From contig NZ_SDHZ01000001.1 of assembly GCF_004118675.1 (NCBI RefSeq), positions 186,001-250,000 of the forward strand: a DNA stretch of 64,000 nucleotides, read 5' to 3'. The translations under genes were made by a program, and so were the position numbers. Source of the stretch: Filimonas effusa (lineage in GTDB: Bacteria > Bacteroidota > Bacteroidia > Chitinophagales > Chitinophagaceae). Below, one piece after another: positions 1 through 8,129 of the stretch (its first letter is position 1; the number at the start of each line of letters is the position of its first letter). The notes under the pieces were generated by a model. The model made no database searches, was not told where the DNA came from, and saw only the letters and a list, made by a program, of their open reading frames with translations.

Positions 1-248
1 TCAATGTTGCCATGCCACTCATACATACCTTCCAGCAACACAAAATTGCTCCTGAAATAAACACCGCCTTCAAGAGCAGTGTTGTTCTGCATGAAGTGTT
101 TGATGTTGATACCGCCAATAGACCCGTCACCAAAATAACCTTTGGCGCCGATAGCGGTTTTGTAGTTGCTTCCCAGGTTTTGGGCTTTCGACTCGTTGCA
201 TACTGCAACAGCACACGCAAAAATGATAATTGCGACGATTTTTTTCAT
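1..248 (-). CDS. Outer-membrane beta-barrel-like protein, N-terminal part (cut by window edge)
   Basis: The reading frame starts at the ATG at 248 on the minus strand and stays open to base 1, so only the first 82 residues are visible. Residues 1-23 form a clear signal peptide (MKK, hydrophobic stretch, cleavage after AQ). The rest alternates Gly, aromatic and polar residues, as in small OmpA/OmpW-like barrels of Bacteroidota. It resembles the protein at 4446-4919 (shared GxKxxFG, a following IKxF/YKTF segment, then LEGGVYF/LQAGFW), so the two are probably paralogues. Its function cannot be assigned; an envelope location is inferred. Confidence 0.6.
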   Translation of the reverse strand, partial: MKKIVAIIIFACAVAVCNESKAQNLGSNYKTAIGAKGYFGDGSIGGINIKHFMQNNTALEGGVYFRSNFVLLEGMYEWHGNI

Positions 249-447
249 AGAAGACGTCTTTTTGTGAATTGTTAAAGGCTTTAACCAAAAAGCTTGCCAG
301 TCTGCGGATTTTTGCCGGTTATTCCCTAAATTACGGGTCATCCTTGCCCTGAAAAAAACTCGGCTTTCCACGCCATCTACGAAAAAGAACGCTTTATATA
401 GCCGTCTTGAAGCCGTTTTAAAGCTGCCTGGGTACCGCAACCACACA

Positions 448-1662
448 TTATACCCGCTCCAGCGCAATCTTTATCAACCCTACCGCCTCTTTCACCTGTT
501 CCGCAGTGATCAGCAGGGGAGGAGCAAACCGGATCTTATCCCCATGTGTAGGCTTGGCCAGCAAACCCAGCTCCTTTAAATGAAGACAGATATTCCACGC
601 CGCTTCAGGATCAGCATGCTGTATCACAATCGCATTCAATAACCCCTTGCCTCTGATACTCCCTATCAATGGCGATTCCAGCGCCGCCAGCTCTTTGCGG
701 AATAATTCTCCCATAATGGAAGCATTCTCCGCCATCTTTTCGTCTTTTAACACCCGCAGCGATTCCATCGCCACCGCACACGCCAGCGGATTACCCCCAT
801 AGGTAGAACCATGCTCCCCGGGCTGAATGGTTAGCATCACCTCATCATCAGCCAGTACCGCCGATACCGGCATGGTTCCGCCACTTAATGCCTTCCCCAA
901 TATTAAGATATCAGGTCGCACATCTTCATGATCACATGCCAGCATCCTGCCCGTACGCGCCAGGCCGGTTTGTATTTCGTCGGCAATAAATAATACATTA
1001 TAACGGCTGCACAACGCCCTTACGCCCTTCAGGTAACCTGCTTCCGGAACTATCACACCAGCCTCTCCCTGTATCGGTTCTACCATAAAAGCAGCCACAT
1101 GCGCATCCTGCAGCGCATTTTCCAGCGCCGCCAGATCATTATATGGAACCAGCTCAAAACCAGGCACATAAGGCCCAAATCCTTTATAACTGCTCGGATC
1201 GGTAGAAGAAGAAATCGCGGCAACAGTACGCCCCCAGAAATTCCCCTCCGCAAAAACGATCTTAGCCTTGTTCTCCGGAACGCCTTTCCGGTCATACGCC
1301 CAGCGCCGCGCCAGCTTGATAGCCGTTTCACCACCTTCAACACCGGTATTCATAGGTAAAACCTTCTCATAACCGAAATAGCTGGTAATGAACTGCGCAT
1401 ATTCACCCAGCAGGTTGCTGTGAAAAGCACGGGAGGTAAGTGTCAGTTGCTGCGCCTGGGCAGTTAAGGCCGCAATGATCCGTGGGTGGCAATGCCCTTG
1501 ATTTACAGCAGAATAGCCGCTCAGAAAATCATAATAACGCTTGCCTTCCACATCCCATACAAATACGCCGGCGCCTTTTTCCAGCACCACGGGAAGCGGA
1601 TGATAATTATGCGCACCATATTTCTCCTCCAGGTGCAGGTAATGCATTGTCTGTTCAGACAT
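448..1662 (-). CDS. rocD: Ornithine aminotransferase (ornithine-oxo-acid transaminase)
   Basis: A 404-residue class-III PLP aminotransferase that transfers the delta-amino group of L-ornithine to 2-oxoglutarate, giving glutamate semialdehyde, in cytosolic arginine/ornithine-proline metabolism. Visible signatures are [12 protein letters not shown] (about 105-116), which binds the PLP phosphate, the FIADEIQTG strand (225-233) with the pyridine-binding Asp, and ILGKALSGG with the Schiff-base Lys at 257. The early [15 protein letters not shown] motif is typical of OAT rather than of acetylornithine or GABA aminotransferase. Length matches the family. It stands alone on the minus strand with no partner genes; catabolic versus biosynthetic use cannot be told from the sequence. 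Confidence 0.93.
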   Translation of the reverse strand: MSEQTMHYLHLEEKYGAHNYHPLPVVLEKGAGVFVWDVEGKRYYDFLSGYSAVNQGHCHPRIIAALTAQAQQLTLTSRAFHSNLLGEYAQFITSYFGYEKVLPMNTGVEGGETAIKLARRWAYDRKGVPENKAKIVFAEGNFWGRTVAAISSSTDPSSYKGFGPYVPGFELVPYNDLAALENALQDAHVAAFMVEPIQGEAGVIVPEAGYLKGVRALCSRYNVLFIADEIQTGLARTGRMLACDHEDVRPDILILGKALSGGTMPVSAVLADDEVMLTIQPGEHGSTYGGNPLACAVAMESLRVLKDEKMAENASIMGELFRKELAALESPLIGSIRGKGLLNAIVIQHADPEAAWNICLHLKELGLLAKPTHGDKIRFAPPLLITAEQVKEAVGLIKIALERV

Positions 1663-2031
1663 AAGTAGTCAATTGAAGCACGGCTATTAATAGCATGCCT
1701 TGTGAATAAAATGAAAATCGGGTAATGTGAAAACCGCTCTAAATAGCAATCGCCGGCAGTTGAATACCACCGTTTACTGGAATAAGGCTGATTGCCAATG
1801 GGTTATTTAAAGTGATGAAACCCCAAAGGGATGATCCAGGAAATCGAGGTTCATATGTAGAAAATGTAATATCATCGCGGTAAAACTACGAAATACCCGG
1901 TAAAATGTTCATAAATTGCAATCCCAAAGAAAAAATGCACCGGGTGTGAATAAAATCGCCAAAAAAAAGCGTTTTTGTTTTGTTATTCTCCGAATTATAC
2001 CGACCTTTGCCGTCCCGAAAAAAATACTGTC
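1663..2031. other. Divergent intergenic region between rocD and rpmB
   Basis: A 369-base AT-rich gap between divergent genes. Apart from the rpmB promoter at its right end (1979-2009), I see no gene, tRNA or strong hairpin. The left half presumably carries the rocD promoter, but no clear TAnnTTTG box is visible on the minus strand. Confidence 0.5.
1979..2009 (+). promoter_or_regulatory. Bacteroidota-type promoter of the rpmB operon
   Basis: TTTG at 1979-1982 and GACCTTTG at 2002-2009, separated by 19 bases, match the Bacteroidota -33 TTTG / -7 TAnnTTTG pattern with one mismatch in the -7 box. The predicted leader to the rpmB ATG at 2032 is about 15-20 bases. Confidence 0.5.
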
Positions 2032-2268
2032 ATGGCTAGAGTTTGTCAGGTTACAGGGAAGAAGCCCCTCACAGGTAATAGTGTTTCTCACTCAAACATT
2101 AAAACCAAACGTCGTTTCTTACCCAATTTACAGACCAAACGTTTTTTCTTTGCTGAAGAAGACCGTTGGGTATCTTTGAAAGTGTCTACAGATGCACTGA
2201 GAACCATCAATAAAAATGGTCTTGCAACTGTAATTAAAGAATTGAGAGCTAAAGGCGAAAAGATCTAA
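2032..2268 (+). CDS. rpmB: 50S ribosomal protein L28
   Basis: A 78-residue protein beginning [12 protein letters not shown], the conserved L28 start. The ATG at 2032 was chosen because the frame's upstream extension has no family similarity and lies across the promoter. It is a structural component of the large ribosomal subunit. It has one Cys near the N-terminus and no CxxC pairs, so it looks like the zinc-independent form. It is followed after 49 bases by rpmG, DUF4295 and ftsY, an order typical of Bacteroidota. Confidence 0.96.
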   Translation: MARVCQVTGKKPLTGNSVSHSNIKTKRRFLPNLQTKRFFFAEEDRWVSLKVSTDALRTINKNGLATVIKELRAKGEKI

Positions 2269-2317
2269 TCTTTCCACCGTTTAGACGTTAGTTATTAAAA
2301 TATAAATTGCTTATATA

Positions 2318-2500
2318 ATGGCAAAGAAAGGTAGCAGAGTTCAGGTGATCCTGGAGTGTACTGAGCATAAGACCAGCGGTCAGCCAGGTACCAGCCGTTA
2401 CATCACTGTTAAGAACAAGAAAAATACTCCCGAGCGCCTGGAGTTGAAGAAGTTCAATCCGATTCTGAAAAAGGTGACTGTACACAAAGAAATTAAATAG
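2318..2500 (+). CDS. rpmG: 50S ribosomal protein L33
   Basis: A 60-residue L33 with the conserved [15 protein letters not shown] segment followed by a basic C-terminus. Zinc-binding L33 proteins carry two CxxC pairs. Here only one Cys remains (in the ECTEH segment) and the second pair is replaced by NPIL, so this is a C-minus, zinc-independent version. It is co-directional with rpmB and the DUF4295 gene and is presumably co-transcribed. Confidence 0.95.
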   Translation: MAKKGSRVQVILECTEHKTSGQPGTSRYITVKNKKNTPERLELKKFNPILKKVTVHKEIK

Positions 2501-2574
2501 TTGATAGTCCGTACCGGTAGTTGGGTGGGTTCCGCCTCTTTCCTGTTATAGACTAAAGCACAAACTTTTATACG

Positions 2575-2748
2575 ATGGCAAAAGCAGCTTCAAAAAACGC
2601 GAAAATTAAAGATGCTAAGGCTTCGGCTGAAGCTAAAAACTGGACTAAAGTGATCAAGGCTGTACGTAGCCCCAAGTCCGGTGCTTATACCTTTAAAGAA
2701 GCGATCATTCACAAAGACAAAGTGAAAGATTACTTATCTGAAAAATAA
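2575..2748 (+). CDS. DUF4295 family small basic protein
   Basis: A 57-residue lysine-rich ORF from the ATG at 2575 to the TAA at 2746-2748. The core WTKVIKAVRSPKSGAYTFKE, followed by a DKVKDYL-like end, matches the Bacteroidota-specific DUF4295 family, which is nearly always encoded between rpmG and ftsY. Charge, size and position suggest a ribosome-associated protein, but the function is unknown. The N-terminal 20 residues are an Ala/Lys repeat-like stretch that seems longer than in typical members. Confidence 0.88.
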   Translation: MAKAASKNAKIKDAKASAEAKNWTKVIKAVRSPKSGAYTFKEAIIHKDKVKDYLSEK

Positions 2749-2830
2749 TTGGTGAATAAGTATCATATTGGAAAAGCTTTCACGCTGCTTGTGTGAAGGC
2801 TTTTTGTATTGACATAAAATCTGTGCTAAC

Positions 2831-3787
2831 ATGAGTTTTCTGGGTAAATTGTTCGGTAAAAAGGAAAAAGAAAGTCTCGACCAGGGTTTACAAAAAACCA
2901 AAGAAAGCTTCCTCTCTAAAATAACCAAGGTAATCGCCGGCAAAAGCACCGTCGACGAAGAAGTCCTCGATAACCTCGAAGAAGCGCTCGTTGGCGCCGA
3001 TGTAGGCATCGATACCACTATCCAGATCATCAAACGCATCGAAAAACGCGTTGCAAAAGATAAATATGTTGGCACCAGCGAACTTGGCAAACTCCTCCAG
3101 GAAGAAATTGCTGAAGTCCTCGTCGATGCCCCAGACCAGTCTTACCGCAACTTCGATGTCCCCGCAGGTAAGAAACCCTATGTGATCCTTATCGTTGGCG
3201 TAAACGGCGTTGGCAAAACTACCACCATCGGTAAACTCGCCCATAACTATAAAAAAGCAGGCAAAGAAGTCATCCTCGGCGCAGCCGATACCTTCAGAGC
3301 CGCAGCCGTTGACCAGCTCACCATCTGGAGCGAACGCGTAGGCGTGCCCATCGTTAAACAAGCCATGGGCTCCGATCCCGGCGCAGTTGCTTTCGATACC
3401 GTCCAAAGCGCCGTAGCCAAAGGCAGCGACGTCGTTATCATCGATACCGCCGGCCGTCTCCACAACAAAGCCCACCTCATGGAAGAACTGGGCAAAATAA
3501 AAAGGGTCATCAAAAAAGTTATCCCCGACGCCCCCCACGAAGTGCTGCTCGTGCTCGACGGCTCTACAGGACAAAACGCACTGGAACAGGCGAAACAATT
3601 CACCGCTACTACCGAAGTAAGCGCCCTGGCAATCACTAAATTGGATGGTACTGCCAAAGGCGGCGTAGTATTGGCTATCGCTAACCAGCTCCAGATCCCC
3701 GTGAAATATATCGGCGTAGGCGAAAAAATCGACGACCTCCTCATCTTCGATAAACACGAATTCGTAGATAGCCTGTTCAAATTATAA
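2831..3787 (+). CDS. ftsY: Signal recognition particle receptor FtsY
   Basis: A 318-residue SRP-type GTPase that docks ribosome-nascent-chain/SRP complexes at the membrane. The acidic A domain of enterobacterial FtsY is reduced to about 30 charged residues, followed by the N domain (30-110) and the G domain. Motifs: G1 GVNGVGKT (123-130), DTFRAAAVDQL (153-163), G3 DTAGRL (205-210), G4 TKLDGTAKGG (269-278). The NG-only architecture is normal for Bacteroidota. It is the last gene of the rpmB-rpmG-DUF4295-ftsY cluster, 82 bases after DUF4295. Confidence 0.97.
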   Translation: MSFLGKLFGKKEKESLDQGLQKTKESFLSKITKVIAGKSTVDEEVLDNLEEALVGADVGIDTTIQIIKRIEKRVAKDKYVGTSELGKLLQEEIAEVLVDAPDQSYRNFDVPAGKKPYVILIVGVNGVGKTTTIGKLAHNYKKAGKEVILGAADTFRAAAVDQLTIWSERVGVPIVKQAMGSDPGAVAFDTVQSAVAKGSDVVIIDTAGRLHNKAHLMEELGKIKRVIKKVIPDAPHEVLLVLDGSTGQNALEQAKQFTATTEVSALAITKLDGTAKGGVVLAIANQLQIPVKYIGVGEKIDDLLIFDKHEFVDSLFKL

Positions 3788-3832
3788 TTGCCCCGGCAGC
3801 AAACCTTTTTACCCTAAACGCCGTTTATGTAA

Positions 3833-3843
3833 GTACATTGTAC
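3833..3843. promoter_or_regulatory. Palindrome in front of the 3872 gene
   Basis: GTACATTGTAC is a perfect inverted repeat around a single central T, 29 bases before the ATG at 3872. It could be an operator or part of a degenerate -7 region (TACATTGT). There is no direct evidence of protein binding. Confidence 0.25.
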
Positions 3844-3871
3844 CTAAATCCGTACACCCAACGCCCAAACT

Positions 3872-4279
3872 ATGATCAAAATACTACTCACCACCATGTC
3901 TGTAATGGTAACATTACACGCATTCAACCAAACCACCGTCAGTCCTAAACCGGTTCCGCCGGCAGGCACCGGCACCGAAAGCAGCTCCAAAAACCTTACC
4001 GCTGTCGTAGTAACACGCTTCCAATCCGAGATGAATCTCAGCTCCGATCAAAAAACAAAAGTCACCGAGATCATCGGCAACTACCTCGACGAAAAAGCCA
4101 AGATCATTCCCCTCATCGCGGAAAACAAAACGGCTTACGACGATAAACAGGCCAGCTACTTCAAAACATTACGCGTAAAACTGAAAGACGTACTCGTACG
4201 CACGCAGTTGCAGAAGTTCATGGCGCTCAAACCAAGGCCGGAAGAAACAGATAGCTCCCTGTATTACGTCTACTACTAA
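3872..4279 (+). CDS. Small secreted protein of unknown function
   Basis: A 135-residue protein with a likely signal peptide (about residues 1-19), then a Pro/Thr/Ser-rich linker (22-40) and a charged helical region. The segment SEMNLSSDQKTKVTEIIGNYLDEK resembles the helix pairs of Spy/CpxP-like LTXXQ periplasmic proteins, and length and composition fit that group, but the diagnostic motif is weak. The end is Tyr-rich (SSLYYVYY). It stands alone between ftsY and a minus-strand barrel protein. A periplasmic location is inferred; the function is unknown. Confidence 0.6.
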   Translation: MIKILLTTMSVMVTLHAFNQTTVSPKPVPPAGTGTESSSKNLTAVVVTRFQSEMNLSSDQKTKVTEIIGNYLDEKAKIIPLIAENKTAYDDKQASYFKTLRVKLKDVLVRTQLQKFMALKPRPEETDSSLYYVYY

Positions 4280-4445
4280 TAGTCAAGTGAAATAACACGG
4301 TTCTGTTAAAAATATTCCGGTGAAAATACGGGTAGGAATTCTCATGCCTAAAGCGGTTATTTGCGGCCAAATACAATGCTCCTGTGATTCGTTGTACTAA
4401 AAATGCCGCCCGTCATTCGCTATGTCTTACCTGCCATCCGCCACT

Positions 4446-4919
4446 CTAAAACGTATACCTGATCCCAATCCCCCCATAAGCAGGCGAGAAGCTGCTGCCT
4501 ATCAACGCTATCGAAGGCTGCCAGTCTACGGAAATGTTCAGCGGTAAGTCGGGTAATTTGTAATCAAGCCCTATAATCCCGTCAATACCAAAGTCTACCT
4601 CAGAATCGTACTCTTCTTTATAGCGGTGTTTCCAGGTGCCTATGTGCGCACCGCCGCCGGCAAACCAGGCCAGACCCGGCACATCCTCAAAACTATAAAA
4701 ATGAAATTCATAAAGCCCCGATAACCGGAAGCCTTTCTGCCAGAATCCCGCCTGCAACTCTATCGCATTCGTACTGTTGAGAAAGGTTTTGTAAGTAAGA
4801 CCAAATCCAAACGGAACCTTAATGCCAGCCGCCTGTTGGTAAGCAGCGTCCTGGGCATGTGTTACTGTAGCAGCCATAAAAATGCCGCAAAAGGCGATGA
4901 TTGCCCTGATTTTCTTCAT
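4446..4919 (-). CDS. Small outer-membrane beta-barrel-like protein
   Basis: A 157-residue protein with a signal peptide (1-22, cleavage after HAQ). The mature part alternates Gly/aromatic strands and ends in GIGIRYTF, with a terminal aromatic residue as in outer-membrane barrels. It looks like an eight-strand barrel of unknown role. It shares motif order with the truncated protein at 1-248, suggesting paralogy. It is divergent from rimO. A structural or porin-like envelope function is inferred only. Confidence 0.6.
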   Translation of the reverse strand: MKKIRAIIAFCGIFMAATVTHAQDAAYQQAAGIKVPFGFGLTYKTFLNSTNAIELQAGFWQKGFRLSGLYEFHFYSFEDVPGLAWFAGGGAHIGTWKHRYKEEYDSEVDFGIDGIIGLDYKLPDLPLNISVDWQPSIALIGSSFSPAYGGIGIRYTF

Positions 4920-5033
4920 GTGGGTTATTTTTTAAAAACAACGGGGTACCTGCACTAAACGTACCAGGTTGTAAATTAATTGTTGTTTAAGCGCTAAAAT
5001 AGGACAGATTTCCCCGTTTACCCGGCGATATAC

Positions 5034-5041
5034 TACCTTTG
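5034..5041 (+). promoter_or_regulatory. Perfect -7 box (TACCTTTG) directly before rimO
   Basis: TACCTTTG matches TAnnTTTG exactly and ends 9 bases before the ATG at 5051. A start point about 5-7 bases downstream would leave a leader of only a few bases. The -33 region has only a partial TTTC at about 5009-5012. Confidence 0.5.
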
Positions 5042-5050
5042 CCCGATATT

Positions 5051-6361
5051 ATGAAAGCAAGGACGTTACAACGTGACAAGGTAAACATCATTACGCTGGG
5101 CTGCAGTAAGAACCTGGTTGATAGTGAAGTACTGAGCGGGCAGCTCAAAGCGAATGAAATTGATGTAGTGCATGAAAACGCAAAACTCGATCACAATATA
5201 GTTGTCGTAAACACCTGCGGCTTTATCGATAAAGCCAAAGAGGAAAGCATCAATACCATCCTCGACCAGGTTGCCCTTAAGAAAAAAGGGAAACTCGATA
5301 AGGTATATGTTACCGGTTGCCTCAGCGAACGCTATCGCGGCGACCTCGAAGCCGAAATACCAGAAGTCGATGCCTGGTTTGGAACTTTTGAACTGCCCCT
5401 GATGCTCAAACAGTTCAATGCCGACTATAAATCCGAACTCCTCGGCGAGCGTATGCTGGCTACCCCCAAGCACTATGCTTATATGAAAATCAGCGAAGGA
5501 TGTAACCGTACCTGTTCCTTCTGCGCTATCCCGCTCATGCGCGGACAGCACGTCAGCCGCTCCATCGATTCCCTCGTAGCCGAGGCAGAATCATTGGTGC
5601 AGAAAGGCGTGAAAGAAGTTATGCTTATCGCACAGGAACTTACCTACTACGGCCTCGATCTCTATAAGAAAAGAAAACTCGACGAACTGCTCAACAGGTT
5701 GGCCGATGTAAAAGGACTCGAATGGATCCGCCTGCATTATGCCTATCCCAATAAATTCCCGATGGAAGTGCTCGATGTAATGCGCCAGAGAGATAACATC
5801 TGCAATTACCTCGATATGCCCCTGCAGCATGCCAGCGATAACATGCTCAAAGCAATGCGCAGGCAAAGCACACGCGCCGAAATGGAAGACCTGATCGCAG
5901 CTATCCGCGATAAAAATCCGGGCATCTGCCTCCGTACCACCCTCATCACCGGCTTCCCCGGAGAAACAAGAGACGACGTCGAAGACCTGAAGGATTTCCT
6001 CGAAAAGCAACGTTTCGACAGAGTTGGTATCTTTACCTATAGCCACGAAGAAAATACTTCCGCTTACGACCTCGAAGACAATATCCCGGCCGACGAAAAA
6101 CAACGCCGCGCACAGGAAATCATGGAAGTGCAACAGGAAATAAGCTACGAAAAGAACCAGGAAAAAATAGGCCAGACCTTTAAAGTCCTGATCGATAAAA
6201 AAGAAGCAGGCCGCTACCTCGGCCGTACCGAATTTGATAGCGTAGAAGTGGATAATGAAGTGGTAATTACAGCCGACAAAAAACTGCCCGTGGGCGACTT
6301 TGTTCAGGTGAAAATTACAAAAGCCTACGACTACGATCTCGAAGGCGAAGTAGTAGAGTAG
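5051..6361 (+). CDS. rimO: Ribosomal protein S12 methylthiotransferase RimO
   Basis: A 436-residue radical-SAM enzyme that adds a methylthio group to the conserved Asp of ribosomal protein S12. An N-terminal UPF0004 domain binds the auxiliary Fe-S cluster with C18, C56 and C90. The radical-SAM motif CNRTCSFC gives C151, C155 and C158, and a TRAM domain closes the protein. I chose the ATG at 5051 rather than the in-frame TTG at 5039 because the TTG overlaps the -7 box and MKARTLQRDKVNIITLGCSKN is the usual family start. MiaB is less likely given the GCSKN and EGCNRTC context. Confidence 0.95.
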   Translation: MKARTLQRDKVNIITLGCSKNLVDSEVLSGQLKANEIDVVHENAKLDHNIVVVNTCGFIDKAKEESINTILDQVALKKKGKLDKVYVTGCLSERYRGDLEAEIPEVDAWFGTFELPLMLKQFNADYKSELLGERMLATPKHYAYMKISEGCNRTCSFCAIPLMRGQHVSRSIDSLVAEAESLVQKGVKEVMLIAQELTYYGLDLYKKRKLDELLNRLADVKGLEWIRLHYAYPNKFPMEVLDVMRQRDNICNYLDMPLQHASDNMLKAMRRQSTRAEMEDLIAAIRDKNPGICLRTTLITGFPGETRDDVEDLKDFLEKQRFDRVGIFTYSHEENTSAYDLEDNIPADEKQRRAQEIMEVQQEISYEKNQEKIGQTFKVLIDKKEAGRYLGRTEFDSVEVDNEVVITADKKLPVGDFVQVKITKAYDYDLEGEVVE

Positions 6362-6432
6362 ACGATAGATGATAGATTGTTGAATGAGAGTTGGATTTGT
6401 TTTTAATGCTACAGATTAAGAATTGATGTAAG

Positions 6433-8064
6433 ATGGGAGATGCAACAACACAGCAGCGTATTAAAACAGAGTGTGAGTTCGTACCTTATAGCCATACAGG
6501 GTACTTTTCGGCTATCATGCTTGACTACGTAAGCCAGTCGCCGCAACTGCGGCCTTTTTACGAACACCTTCCCGGTAAGGAAGGCGTTCGCGAAGTAATA
6601 AAACAACGCAGCACTTTCCCGTTGAACAGGAAGGTGCTGGTAAATACGCTTACCAGTCAGTACCAGGGCCTGCCCGTAGCGCCGGCGCTGGAAACAAACC
6701 TGCAGTTATTACTAAACGAAAATACCTTCACGGTAACCACTGCACACCAGCCGAACATCTTTACAGGTCCGCTTTATTTCATCTATAAGATCGCCCACAC
6801 CATTAAGCTGGCGGCAGAACTGAAACAGCAATTGCCCGGTTTCAATTTTGTTCCCGTCTATTACATGGGTAGCGAAGATGCCGATCTCGATGAACTCGGC
6901 TCCATCACCATCCAGGGTAAAAAATACGAGTGGAAAACAAGCCAAACAGGTGCCGTAGGCCGGATGAAGGTCGATAAGGCCTTCCTTGCACTCATCACCG
7001 AAATGAAAGGCCAGCTCGGCGTATTACCCCACGGCGATGAGATCATCAGCCTGTTCTCAACTTATTACACCTCCGGAACCTCCATCCAGCAGGCAACGCT
7101 GGGTGTGGTAAATGCGCTCTTCGGCGAACACGGACTGGTAGTGCTCATCCCCGATGCACGCGACCTCAAACAGCTTTTCATTCCCGTTATAAAAAACGAA
7201 CTGGAATCCGGCTTCTCTCATAAAGCCGTTACCCCAACGCTCGAAAAACTGGCGGAACATTATAAAGTTCAGGCCGGTGGAAGAGACATCAACCTCTTTT
7301 ACCTGCTCGAAAATACCCGCGAACGCATCGAAACTGATGCCGCTAAACCCGGCGTTTACTTCGTGCAAAGCGGGAAAACCTGGAGCCAAAACGAGATCCT
7401 CGAAGAACTGAACACATTCCCCGAAAGGTTCAGCCCCAACGTGATCCTGCGTGGCGTATTCCAGGAAACCATTTTACCCAACGTCGTATTCATCGGCGGT
7501 GGGGGAGAGCTGGCCTACTGGCTCGAACTCAAACAGGTCTTCGCCGCAGCAGGTGTCCCTTACCCCGTATTGTTGCCCCGCAATTCATTCGGACTCATAG
7601 ACGCCGCCGGCAGAGCGCATTTCGCTGAAACAGGTTTGCCGCTCGTCATGATCTTTAAGTCTATGCACGAACAAATGAATGAAATTGTTCGCCTGCATAG
7701 CAATAACCAGGTTTCCCTGGAAACCGAACTGGAACAATTGAACCTGCTTTACCAGTCCATAGCGCAAACCGCGGCTACAGTCGACCCTACCTTGCAGCAG
7801 CACGTACAGTCGCTGCAAACACATGCCACGAAAAAGCTGGAAGTGCTGCAGAAAAAACTGGTCAAAGCCGAAAAAAGAAAGTTCGGAGAAGAAAAACACC
7901 GCCTGCAACAGGTGCACGAAAAACTGTTTCCGGCAAACAGCCTTCAGGAAAGGGTCGAAAATATGGCCTCCTGGTATGGTTTGCTGGGAAAAGACCTTGT
8001 AACAATATTATTACACCACTCAAAAGGCTGGGAACCCGCTTTTGGCATTATTACTGCCGGATAA
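6433..8064 (+). CDS. bshC: Bacillithiol biosynthesis cysteine-adding enzyme BshC
   Basis: A 543-residue BshC, which adds cysteine to glucosaminyl-malate in the last step of bacillithiol synthesis, making the low-molecular-weight thiol used by many Bacteroidota instead of glutathione. The family signatures are AHQPNIFTGPLYFIYKI (about 101-117), PVYYMGSEDADLDE (about 139-152) and a long C-terminal coiled coil (about 430-510) that mediates dimerisation. bshA and bshB are not in the window. It follows rimO after 71 bases on the same strand. Confidence 0.93.
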   Translation: MGDATTQQRIKTECEFVPYSHTGYFSAIMLDYVSQSPQLRPFYEHLPGKEGVREVIKQRSTFPLNRKVLVNTLTSQYQGLPVAPALETNLQLLLNENTFTVTTAHQPNIFTGPLYFIYKIAHTIKLAAELKQQLPGFNFVPVYYMGSEDADLDELGSITIQGKKYEWKTSQTGAVGRMKVDKAFLALITEMKGQLGVLPHGDEIISLFSTYYTSGTSIQQATLGVVNALFGEHGLVVLIPDARDLKQLFIPVIKNELESGFSHKAVTPTLEKLAEHYKVQAGGRDINLFYLLENTRERIETDAAKPGVYFVQSGKTWSQNEILEELNTFPERFSPNVILRGVFQETILPNVVFIGGGGELAYWLELKQVFAAAGVPYPVLLPRNSFGLIDAAGRAHFAETGLPLVMIFKSMHEQMNEIVRLHSNNQVSLETELEQLNLLYQSIAQTAATVDPTLQQHVQSLQTHATKKLEVLQKKLVKAEKRKFGEEKHRLQQVHEKLFPANSLQERVENMASWYGLLGKDLVTILLHHSKGWEPAFGIITAG

Positions 8065-8069
8065 GGCCC

Positions 8070-8102
8070 GTTGCATTCTATGCAACCGTTTAACTACCTT
8101 TG
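8070..8102 (+). promoter_or_regulatory. Helicase promoter with overlapping inverted repeat
   Basis: A perfect -7 box TACCTTTG lies at 8095-8102. Upstream, GTTGCA (8070-8075) and TGCAAC (8081-8086) form an inverted repeat whose left arm supplies the GTTG at the -33 position, 21 bases from the -7 box. An operator overlapping the -33 element is a reasonable inference. Confidence 0.45.
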
Positions 8103-8129
8103 ACGTTTGTTTATTAAAACTATTAAGTT

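Noticed and set aside
2888-3757. Long minus-strand open frame (289 codons) opposite ftsY
   Set aside because: It mirrors the codon pattern of ftsY, has Phe/Asp/Gly-rich low-complexity composition and no domain; ftsY has all GTPase motifs.
4945-4965. GGTAC / GTACC inverted repeat upstream of the 4446-4919 gene
   Set aside because: Only five bases per arm and no promoter box in register; too weak to call an operator.
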